A stretch of 12,019 nucleotides of DNA from DASYAN01 sp036501345 (lineage in GTDB: Bacteria > Chloroflexota > Ktedonobacteria > Ktedonobacterales > Ktedonobacteraceae). A program made the position numbers and the translations under genes. This document shows positions 6,768 to 12,019 of this stretch, piece after piece. The DNA is taken from NCBI GenBank assembly GCA_036501345.1, contig DASYAN010000379.1:1-12019 (forward strand). Direction: 5' to 3'. Position 1 is the stretch's first letter; the number at the start of each line of letters is the position of its first letter. The notes below the pieces were generated by a model. It saw only the letters and a list, made by a program, of their open reading frames with translations, ran no database searches and was not told where the DNA came from.

Positions 6768-7316
6768 TCAAACGCTATGAGTAGAGCCTGCACTGGCTGC
6801 TGCTTCCTCTGTACGCTGAGATGTCTGCTCCTCAATGACCTGCCAAGCATCGGTCCCTTTGAGTTCGGGTGCCCCATCACTGGCTAGAATAGCGGGTTTG
6901 CGCATCATCAAATCAGGCAAGAGAAACGCTTTAAGTACCGTTTTCGCCTGCACCGTACGTGCGCGAAACTCGATTACTGCATTAGCAACACGATCTGTAG
7001 ATTGCTCTACCTTTTTATCTATAGCATGTACATTGGTCGGCAGAGAAGCAACAGCACGTACAATTATATTCTCATTCATAGTCGGTGCTCCACCTTGACT
7101 CACCAACTCAGTAGCTTTATTGATACTCTCGACTGTGGGTCGCAGCATCTTAATAAGATCTACTTTCTCACGTACCCACGCCATCGCAAACGTCATCAGT
7201 ACATTAAAGGCCACTGCTAGCAGGACAAAAATCAGCACAAATAGGCAGATCACGATGGCAGCGATCTGCCCCAGCATTGCTAGCACGGGATTTGCAGCAA
7301 GCACTAAACTTGGCAT
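6768..7316 (-). CDS. Membrane-anchored protein of unknown function (182 aa)
   Basis: I do not recognise a named family. An N-terminal hydrophobic stretch (about 12-47) is followed by a soluble region with helical, coiled-coil character (50-130: VREKVDLIKMLRPTVESINK, then KKVEQSTDRVANAVIEFRAR), a leucine-rich patch (FLLPDLMM), and an acidic, Ser/Ala/Glu-rich tail (150-182). The general plan of one membrane region plus a long helix resembles DUF948-like proteins, but this is only a resemblance. Its ATG overlaps the stop of the upstream gene by one base (TAATG on the minus strand) and has a strong AAGGAGGAG site, so the two proteins are probably made together. The MFS gene follows at 17 bases. 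Confidence 0.75.
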   Translation of the reverse strand: MPSLVLAANPVLAMLGQIAAIVICLFVLIFVLLAVAFNVLMTFAMAWVREKVDLIKMLRPTVESINKATELVSQGGAPTMNENIIVRAVASLPTNVHAIDKKVEQSTDRVANAVIEFRARTVQAKTVLKAFLLPDLMMRKPAILASDGAPELKGTDAWQVIEEQTSQRTEEAAASAGSTHSV

Positions 7317-7804
7317 TATTCTCCTCCTTTTTCACGATTTTCTTGCATCGCCTCCATTTGTTGTTCGCGCCGCCGTTCCGCACGGCTCCGAGCATGCCCT
7401 TTACCCAGGAATACACGCATCATCCCTTGCACAGCCACTAGAGATGCCACCGTATGAATAACGGGGGCTAGGGCAAATTCGGAGGTCAATTTTGTTGTTT
7501 GACCGATCGTTGAAACCGTACGCCCTGCTGTCTGCGCTGTATCCTTCATGATACCGACAGTCTCCTGAACCGACGCTACTAACGGTTTCATCTCATCACG
7601 TACAGTTTTGATCGTACGCATAAGTGCCATGATTGAAAAGATTTGAAAGAGCGTTGCACCAATCATGAGAAGTGCTAGAATAATTAAGAAAACATAAAGT
7701 ACATCTAGTAATACCTTGAAGATGGCTGCTAGTATGAGACCTACAACGAGTAATACTGCTAGGATCACCGACACAATTAGGACAAATCGCTTTGCTGTCT
7801 GCAT
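7316..7804 (-). CDS. Membrane protein of unknown function with coiled-coil region (162 aa)
   Basis: This is the first gene of the minus-strand unit. Two membrane segments (about 7-29 and 33-60) are followed by a heptad-like helix (63-108: IKTVRDEMKPLVASVQETVG, then TAQTAGRTVSTIGQTTKLTS), which resembles DUF948-like or chemoreceptor-like helices. A third, weaker hydrophobic segment (112-134) precedes a basic, Arg/Gln-rich tail (KGHARSRAERRREQQ). The family is not identified. It shares its layout with the next gene (membrane anchor plus amphipathic helix), and the one-base overlap suggests the pair forms a hetero-complex; that is inference. The ATG at 7804 has GGGAGG eight bases upstream, and a good promoter lies about 45 bases upstream. 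Confidence 0.78.
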   Translation of the reverse strand: MQTAKRFVLIVSVILAVLLVVGLILAAIFKVLLDVLYVFLIILALLMIGATLFQIFSIMALMRTIKTVRDEMKPLVASVQETVGIMKDTAQTAGRTVSTIGQTTKLTSEFALAPVIHTVASLVAVQGMMRVFLGKGHARSRAERRREQQMEAMQENREKGGE

Positions 7805-7847
7805 AGTGCGCCTCCCAATATTGAAATTTTTGAAGTAATTCTATTTC

Positions 7848-7877
7848 ATTATACGCATGCACAAGAATACTTGTATA
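7848..7877 (-). promoter_or_regulatory. Promoter of the minus-strand membrane-protein/MFS operon with an overlapping dyad
   Basis: Read on the minus strand, TATAAT (7848-7853) is a perfect -10 box. TATACA (7872-7877), 18 bases upstream, matches the -35 consensus at four of six positions. The start point would be near 7841, about 36 bases before the ATG. The dyad ACAAG-aata-CTTGT (7861-7874) sits in the spacer and touches the -35 box, where a repressor could block polymerase. Confidence 0.5.
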
Positions 7878-8056
7878 CCGTCTCCAAAGCTTATCTGTCG
7901 GGATCAGACTGTCGGAAAGTCCTATGGCACAGATCGCTAGGACTACAGAGAATTTCCTCACACAATCTGCTACATTCAACCAATTAGAACGTATTAAAGA
8001 GCAAGAACGTTATAGAATAAAGGCAAAGGTCTGACCTGACAGGCAAAAAATATAGT

Positions 8057-8947
8057 ATGAGGGTAAGTTTGCAGAATCTCTCCTTCTCAAAAGGGGCAAT
8101 GGTGCGTACTCAACACGCAAAGATGAGTTATCAAGCAGCATTCGCTCGACACCACACACAACAAGGGCTAACACGGATCAGTTGGATCACTTGGAGTATC
8201 GTCACCATTACAACCATCCTGTGGGTTCTCACTGCCTCTCAAGCAGCCTTAGCGGTAGGAGCACATAGCACACGGGATATTCTTATGCATATCATCCATA
8301 ATGCTATTATTATTCAATCCCAGGATGATCAGGCTATCACCAAGGTGTTAATTACTGATGGAGCGAAGTATAATACTCTTATTATACAGGGACAGTACTG
8401 GCGCTTTATCGCCCCCATTTTCTTGCACGTCAATGCTTTACATGTCGGGTTGAATATGCTCAACTTGCTCTTCCTGGGTATCTATTTAGAGAGGCTTGCA
8501 GGGCACATACGCTTGCTTTTCATCTATCTAGTCAGCGGAGTGATAAGCACAATTGCCAGTTTCTATTTTGCTCCCCATGAGATTAGCGTCGGGGCCTCGG
8601 GAGCTCTCTTTGGTCTGGTGGGTGCCTATAGTATCTTCATCCTGATGCATCGCCGAGCAATGAACTGGCAAGGCATTCCAGCCATCATTGAATTGATCGT
8701 GATTGTCGGGTTTAACCTTGGTCTGGGCCTAGTTATTCCCAATGTCGATAACTATGCACACATTGGAGGCTTGATCAGCGGCTGTTTCCTTGGCTGGTGG
8801 TTTATGCCTTATTATAAAGTATCTGCCGATAACATGTTGATTGATAGCCATCGTCTTTCGGCACGCTGGCCTTTGGCATTATTGACAATTGTAGGTACAC
8901 TATTCCTTGTAATCATTGCTTTATATCTTAATGGACCAAAATCGTAG
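8057..8947 (+). CDS. Rhomboid-family intramembrane serine protease, catalytically intact
   Basis: Rhomboids cleave membrane proteins within the bilayer using a Ser-His pair. From the ATG at 8057 the protein has 296 residues, with an N-terminal cytoplasmic region and about seven membrane segments. Landmarks are GQYWRFIAPIFLH (112-124), HVGLNMLNL with His129 and the oxyanion Asn133, the nucleophile motif GASGALFG with Ser181, and YAHIGGLISG with catalytic His235. All active-site residues are present. The start is uncertain. A GTG at 8102 lies five bases after AAAAGGGG and would give 281 residues, whereas the ATG at 8057 has no clear ribosome binding site and follows the promoter-like TATAGT. 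A TPR protein with a degenerate rhomboid domain follows after 63 bases. The substrate is not predictable. Confidence 0.93.
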   Translation: MRVSLQNLSFSKGAMVRTQHAKMSYQAAFARHHTQQGLTRISWITWSIVTITTILWVLTASQAALAVGAHSTRDILMHIIHNAIIIQSQDDQAITKVLITDGAKYNTLIIQGQYWRFIAPIFLHVNALHVGLNMLNLLFLGIYLERLAGHIRLLFIYLVSGVISTIASFYFAPHEISVGASGALFGLVGAYSIFILMHRRAMNWQGIPAIIELIVIVGFNLGLGLVIPNVDNYAHIGGLISGCFLGWWFMPYYKVSADNMLIDSHRLSARWPLALLTIVGTLFLVIIALYLNGPKS

Positions 8948-9010
8948 CCGGAAGTCTGCTTTTGTGATGCGATTTTCTAATAATGAGATTCTAGACCGGG
9001 AGGATAACTC

Positions 9011-10192
9011 GTGGAAGCTCAAACCGATCTCCAAAGTTACCTGGAACAAGGCCGAGTTGCGCTGGCTCAGGGACAGGGACGCGAAGCCGCCATTGCCTAT
9101 GCACATGGCGCACAACTCGAGCCTAATGACCCAGCTATACACCTGGGATTAGCAGAGGCAAATCTGGCACTTGGCGACTATGCCATCGTCCGTATGGCAT
9201 GCAACAAAATCTTCGAATTACAACCCCATGGTGGCATCGAAGCGAAAATTGCTCAGGCCTTGCTCGACCTGCTTGATCGCCGCTATGAAGGAGCCCTACA
9301 AAACGTAGATGCTGCTATCAGCGAAGATCCCAGCATTCCCTACCTTCATGCGCTCCGTTCTTATCTCTTGCGTGCCAACGGACAAGACTATGATGCCAAT
9401 TTGGCCCGTGCACGGGCCACGCGGCTCTCCTATGGAGGCCGTTTTGACAAGTGTTTCCCAGCGATAGAAACTCCCTCCACTGCCAGCCACGACTCCGCAA
9501 CGCAAGAGCAGTCCTACAACAGACAAAATGAAGCCAAGGTATCTGAACGAGAAACTATTCCAAGCTGGTCACGCCTCAATACTGGACGTCGTCAGATGAT
9601 CCGCACACGCTTTTTCCTGAATCAGAACCCCGGTTTTGTGACAAATGTGATCATTGCCATCAATGTCGTTCTGTTTCTTCTTGTACAGATCGCTCCATCT
9701 CTCTACGATATGCTAGGCTATCCTATAAGAACAGGGGAATATTGGCGTCTAGTGACGGGCATTTTTCTTTACCCGCCGGGTGATATGGGCAGCACTCTCT
9801 TACCGTTTTTAATCGGTATGCTCTCCCTGTTTTTCATTGGCCGAGGCGTAGAAATCTTTTATGGACAGGTACGCTACGTCGCCATCTACCTGCTAGCAGC
9901 TATCAGTAGTTCAATCATCTGCTATCTGCTCTTTGGCATAGGATTATTCCCTGGTGGAGCTATCTTTGGCATCTTTGGTGCCATTGGGGTTTTCTATATC
10001 GCTAATCGGCGCTCTCTAGGTACGTTTGGCACCAGTGCTATCATGAACTGGGTCTTCTGGCTCATCCTCAACTTAGCACTCGCAAGTTCTAATGGCGCTG
10101 GGGCAGTAATCCTAGAGCTTATCTGTCTAGGTGTGAGTATGGTAATTGGTTTCTTGCTTCTACCTCGCTCAAAAGGACGCACGATGCTCTAG
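9011..10192 (+). CDS. TPR protein with a rhomboid-like domain lacking catalytic residues
   Basis: This is a 393-residue two-part protein. Residues 7-140 form about four TPR units of roughly 34 residues (for example LEQGRVALAQGQGREAAIAY and LGLAEANLALGDYAIV), a protein-binding scaffold. After a polar linker (145-200), residues 205-385 form about six membrane segments with the rhomboid layout: GEYWRLVTGIFL (242-253) matches GQYWRFIAPIFL of the neighbour, and GGAIFGIFGAIG (315-326) matches its SGALFG site. The nucleophile Ser is Gly315, and ungapped alignment from the shared Pro puts Glu369 at the His position. The membrane domain contains no histidine at all and no HxxxN motif, so it should not be a protease. 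Translation starts at GTG 9011, seven bases after GGGAGGA. It probably binds rhomboid substrates or the active rhomboid encoded upstream. Confidence 0.85.
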   Translation: MEAQTDLQSYLEQGRVALAQGQGREAAIAYAHGAQLEPNDPAIHLGLAEANLALGDYAIVRMACNKIFELQPHGGIEAKIAQALLDLLDRRYEGALQNVDAAISEDPSIPYLHALRSYLLRANGQDYDANLARARATRLSYGGRFDKCFPAIETPSTASHDSATQEQSYNRQNEAKVSERETIPSWSRLNTGRRQMIRTRFFLNQNPGFVTNVIIAINVVLFLLVQIAPSLYDMLGYPIRTGEYWRLVTGIFLYPPGDMGSTLLPFLIGMLSLFFIGRGVEIFYGQVRYVAIYLLAAISSSIICYLLFGIGLFPGGAIFGIFGAIGVFYIANRRSLGTFGTSAIMNWVFWLILNLALASSNGAGAVILELICLGVSMVIGFLLLPRSKGRTML

Positions 10193-10246
10193 CCTTCTCA
10201 GACATAGAATGAGACAATAAGCAACTAAACCAGGCAGAATAGACGA

Positions 10247-10273
10247 AGGCAAGCAGTATTACACAGCTTGCCT
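10247..10273 (+). terminator. Hairpin downstream of the TPR-rhomboid gene
   Basis: AGGCAAGC (10247-10254) and GCTTGCCT (10266-10273) form a perfect 8-bp stem with an 11-base loop, 55 bases after the stop. The following CTTGCTTCTCGTTG is pyrimidine-rich with broken T-runs, so this is a probable but imperfect terminator for the rhomboid pair. Confidence 0.5.
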
Positions 10274-10454
10274 CTTGCTTCTCGTTGTACACTAATAATA
10301 TAGGGAGTCGAGCTTGCAATCTCGCTGTGACCCGGCTGAGTCACATAATGCTCGCCATGCGCTGTATTTGCCCGGTGGCCATATGGAAATGGCGGATTCT
10401 ATCCATGCCCTTTACCCCCTGCTCGACTCCTCCCCCTTCTTTATTCTGTGACAC

Positions 10455-10495
10455 AAAGCATAAAATGGCCGCAGCGGCCAAGATATGCTTTTTTT
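10455..10495. terminator. Bidirectional intrinsic terminator
   Basis: The outer arms AAAGCATA (10455-10462) and TATGCTTT (10484-10491) pair over 8 bp. Inside them TGGCC (10466-10470) pairs with GGCCA (10476-10480) around GCAGC, with small mismatched AAA/AGA sides. On the plus strand the T-run continues to 10495. On the minus strand the T-rich side lies at the other arm. It probably stops the minus-strand transcript coming from 10659 and any plus-strand read-through. Confidence 0.7.
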
Positions 10496-10658
10496 GGAAA
10501 ATTCTTTAACGGATTTTCATTTACTCTCTCTGGAATCAACGATTTTGCGCCGCTCATAGACCATATTAGTTTACTACTTTGGAACTCGCAGAGATCAAGT
10601 CCAATGGTTCCTTCATTCAGCTTAACCTCCTCTGTCTTTGCACTCACTTAGACTAGAA

Positions 10659-11264
10659 TCATCTCTTCTTGGTCCTTTTTCGTGCCTTTCCTACTTGAGT
10701 TTTTTGTTTTCCCTTCCTTTTTTTGATCCATGTTGAGCACTTGTCAATCCAATAAGGGATTGTGAGCAAGGGACCAAAAACTAGTCCGGCCAAAGGTGCA
10801 AGAATACCAGTTACCCATGCGGGAAATCCAGCATCATTGGTGACCGTGACAGTAGATTCGTCAGCGTGAAGAGCTTGACTATCTGGGAAGGAAACAACAT
10901 AACTAAATTTTCCTTGGCTCTTTGGATGGAGAACCCACTTAATTTGTGTCGTTTGTTGCCCGAGGATAGAAACTTCCTGCACATTGTCTGAAGGGCTAAT
11001 ATCGAAATTCACGATAGCAAGCTGCACATGTGTTTTGCAATCAAAATTCTCTCCATAGAAACTGACCGTTAAAGTCTTTGATTCTTGATCCGTCATAGAG
11101 CCTGCGAACGACGTTTTATGTGTAAATCTACAAGGCGGTGGAGCTGAAATAGGGATACGATAGTTACAAGTAAATAAAACGCTTAGAAGAAAAATGCCTA
11201 GCCCCAGCCAAAGAAGTTTTTTCTGCCAAGTACTCCTCTTAGGCGATGGAAATGATTCTTCCAT
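10659..11264 (-). CDS. Membrane-anchored protein of unknown function with a beta-rich extracytoplasmic region
   Basis: I do not recognise a family. The 201 residues show a short basic cytoplasmic start (RSTWQKK), a membrane segment (about 17-33), and then an extracytoplasmic region (35-145) made of alternating polar and hydrophobic strands (KTLTVSFYGENF, TQIKWVLHPKSQGKFSYVV, ESTVTVTND) that suggests an immunoglobulin-like sandwich. A second membrane segment (about 147-172) and a highly basic cytoplasmic tail (KKRKGKQK..., KARKRTKKR) follow. Cys33 ends the first hydrophobic stretch but lacks a proper lipobox (FTC), so a lipoprotein is unlikely. The ATG at 11264 has an excellent GGAGGAG site five bases upstream. 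It lies 31 bases after the end of the truncated HTH gene on the same strand. The function is unknown. Confidence 0.75.
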   Translation of the reverse strand: MEESFPSPKRSTWQKKLLWLGLGIFLLSVLFTCNYRIPISAPPPCRFTHKTSFAGSMTDQESKTLTVSFYGENFDCKTHVQLAIVNFDISPSDNVQEVSILGQQTTQIKWVLHPKSQGKFSYVVSFPDSQALHADESTVTVTNDAGFPAWVTGILAPLAGLVFGPLLTIPYWIDKCSTWIKKRKGKQKTQVGKARKRTKKR

Positions 11265-11295
11265 AAGGACTCCTCCACTTGTGGTTACTTAGAAA

Positions 11296-11879
11296 CTACA
11301 GAGAGATGCCCTCTTCTACCTCGTGACAAACTTCTCGCAGAAGTTCACGTACTTTCGGATCACGCAAAATGGCAGGTTGTGTCAGATAACGACTGATATG
11401 TCTCCGAGTAAAAGCCATTTGCTCAGCCTTAAGGCGCAGTGCAATCTGTCTGATTTCTTCACGATATCCTTGCAATCGTTTTTCTCGAAGCTCTCGGCGA
11501 TAGCCTGCGTATCGATCTGCAATCGCGTGACAGGCGGCTCGATTGATCTTGTACAAGGTCGTGGGCTGATAGCCAAGCCGCTCGCCCACTTCTTTCAGTG
11601 AAGGAGGAGGATTTTCAAATTCGTCTGCGGCCTGCTCTAATACCTGAGATACATGCATCTTGTCGATAGCCGTTCGTTTTCTTGATGGGAAGAGGGCTTC
11701 TGGCACAGGATCTTCTAGAGATGGATGAGGCATTTCTCCTTCTTGAAACAGCACCTTACACAAAGAGAGATCCAGTCGATAACAGAGCCGTAAAAGCATA
11801 TCCATTTCCGGTATCCGCTTGCCCTGGCACCAGTTCTTTACCGTGTTCATGGATAGACCAAGTAGTTGAGAAAATGCAA
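11296..11879 (-). pseudogene. 3' remnant of a TniQ/TnsD-like helix-turn-helix protein gene, cut by an insertion sequence
   Basis: The readable protein has two DNA-binding-like parts. The first (11879-11740) is an HTH, AFSQLLGLSMNTVKNWCQG, followed by LLRLCYRLDLSLCKVLF. After a polar linker, the second (about residues 70-180 counted from the ATG at 11850) has PPSLKEVGERLGYQPTTLYK, then ACHAIADRYAGYRREL, EEIRQIALRLKAE and AILRDPKVRELLREV. From memory this matches the C-terminal region common in TniQ/TnsD-like transposition proteins of Ktedonobacteria; the family call is moderate. The ATG at 11850 falls inside the first HTH, between its two helices, has no ribosome binding site, and the reading frame continues upstream without an ATG, GTG or TTG start. 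It then runs into an ISL3-like end at 11880, so the 5' part is missing. Confidence 0.65.
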
Positions 11880-12019
11880 GGCTCTCTATCCTTCCGGGTG
11901 AAAGTGGTCTCCCATTCAGGTGCCAGCTCCAAGTAAAATGCGCATGCGAAGATTATAGCGATTGCGATATCCATAGGCTTGTCTCATCATAGCTTTGGTT
12001 CGATTATTCTTTCCTTCAA
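11880..12019 (-). mobile_element. End of an ISL3-family-like insertion sequence (continues beyond the window)
   Basis: The segment contains the C-terminus of an ISL3-type transposase, ending at 11916, and then 36 bases up to the point where the neighbouring HTH reading frame stops making sense as protein. On the plus strand the outer edge begins GGCTCTCTATCC at 11880; ISL3-family terminal repeats usually begin with GG. The 8 bases just outside (AAATGCAA, 11872-11879) would be the target duplication if the usual 8-bp rule holds. The other end is outside the window, so the boundary is inferred. Confidence 0.6.
11916..12019 (-). CDS. ISL3-family transposase, C-terminal fragment (runs off the window)
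   Basis: On the minus strand a frame open from the window edge encodes 33 residues before a TGA (11916-11918). They begin EGKNNRTKAMMRQAYGYRN and end NLRMRILLGAGT. This fits the well-known end of ISL3-type DDE transposases, where the third catalytic Glu starts an EGxNNxxK...AYGfRnxxNfrlRil block; the first visible residue here would be that Glu. The rest of the transposase, including the two catalytic Asp residues, is beyond the window. The fragment is short, so the call rests on motif shape alone. Confidence 0.65.
   Translation of the reverse strand, partial: EGKNNRTKAMMRQAYGYRNRYNLRMRILLGAGT

Larger units (their letters stand above)
10193..10658. other. 466-base region without a convincing gene
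   Basis: The region separates the plus-strand rhomboid pair from the convergent minus-strand genes. It holds the hairpin at 10247-10273, the bidirectional terminator at 10455-10495, and short inverted repeats such as TGTGAC/GTCACA around 10326-10345 and CGCCAT/ATGGCG around 10353-10393. Short open frames here (74 residues or fewer) lack ribosome binding sites and family features. One frame around 10317-10448 reads like protein (ARHALYLPGGHMEMADSI) before a stop, so a decayed gene fragment is possible but not shown. Confidence 0.5.

Noticed and set aside
7596..7979. Minus-strand frame of 127 residues spanning the operon promoter
   Set aside because: It overlaps the better-supported 162-residue gene in another frame, contains the promoter, and is rich in Cys, Ser and His without a motif.
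7986..8016. Direct repeat AGAACGT (7986-7992 and 8004-8010) before a TATAGA upstream of the rhomboid gene
   Set aside because: Two 7-base copies 18 bases apart could be activator sites, but no matching -35 box is seen and repeats this short are expected by chance.
8031..8058. Candidate rhomboid promoter CTGACC-16-TAGTAT
   Set aside because: Both boxes match consensus at only four of six positions. It would support the GTG 8102 start but is too weak to list.
10285..10651. Short open frames of 67-74 residues in the convergent gap, including a GTG-started minus-strand frame ending at 10441
   Set aside because: They have no ribosome sites, run through the bidirectional terminator hairpin and show no family features. 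A decayed gene is possible but not supported enough to call.
11682..11974. Frames overlapping the HTH remnant on both strands (84 and 72 residues)
   Set aside because: They cross the inferred insertion-sequence boundary and lack any motif, whereas the chosen frames have clear HTH and transposase patterns.
1..12019. CRISPR arrays, tRNA or rRNA genes
   Set aside because: No regularly spaced repeats and no cloverleaf or rRNA-like segments were seen on either strand by eye.

Overview
The window looks like a piece of chromosome from a Chloroflexota bacterium, most likely of the Ktedonobacteria type. This is inferred from protein style and gene content, not from any search. Supporting points are an Asp23-nusB-acpP housekeeping block, TatA proteins of Gram-positive style flanking tatC, and at the right edge a TniQ/TnsD-like DNA-binding protein remnant next to an ISL3-type insertion sequence. 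Most genes have clear purine-rich ribosome binding sites.

Layout. Positions 9-2497 (+) hold core metabolism: fabD (malonyl-CoA:ACP transacylase), a small Asp23/YqhY-type protein with its own sigma70-like promoter and a structured leader, then nusB and acpP joined by a TAATG stop/start overlap. Two consecutive perfect 8-bp hairpins follow acpP. Positions 2724-3768 (+) hold an ECF-like sigma factor overlapping a small single-pass membrane protein that may be its regulator. Positions 3868-5392 (+) hold a twin-arginine translocation cassette, tatA-tatC-tatA, in which the two TatA copies are clear paralogues.

A minus-strand operon (7804 down to 5389) carries two small membrane proteins of unknown function (overlapping by one base) and an MFS transporter. 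Its 3' end overlaps the end of the second tatA, and a perfect 14-bp inverted repeat lies inside the last codons of the MFS gene. Divergent from it, on the + strand (8057-10192), are two rhomboid-fold proteins. The first has an intact Ser-His catalytic pair. The second has TPR repeats fused to a rhomboid-like membrane domain in which both the Ser and the His are gone, which makes it a probable pseudoprotease paired with an active protease.

The right end is accessory. After about 470 bases without a convincing gene, which contain a strong bidirectional terminator, there is a minus-strand membrane-anchored protein with a beta-rich extracytoplasmic region (10659-11264). Next to it is the 3' remnant of a TniQ/TnsD-like helix-turn-helix gene (11296-11879). 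That gene is cut at about 11880 by what reads as the end of an ISL3-family insertion sequence, whose transposase C-terminus runs off the window.

The most interesting points are the active/inactive rhomboid pair with its TPR module, the insertion-truncated TniQ-like gene, the sigma/small-membrane-protein pair beside the tat cassette, and the uncharacterised membrane-protein pair upstream of the MFS transporter.
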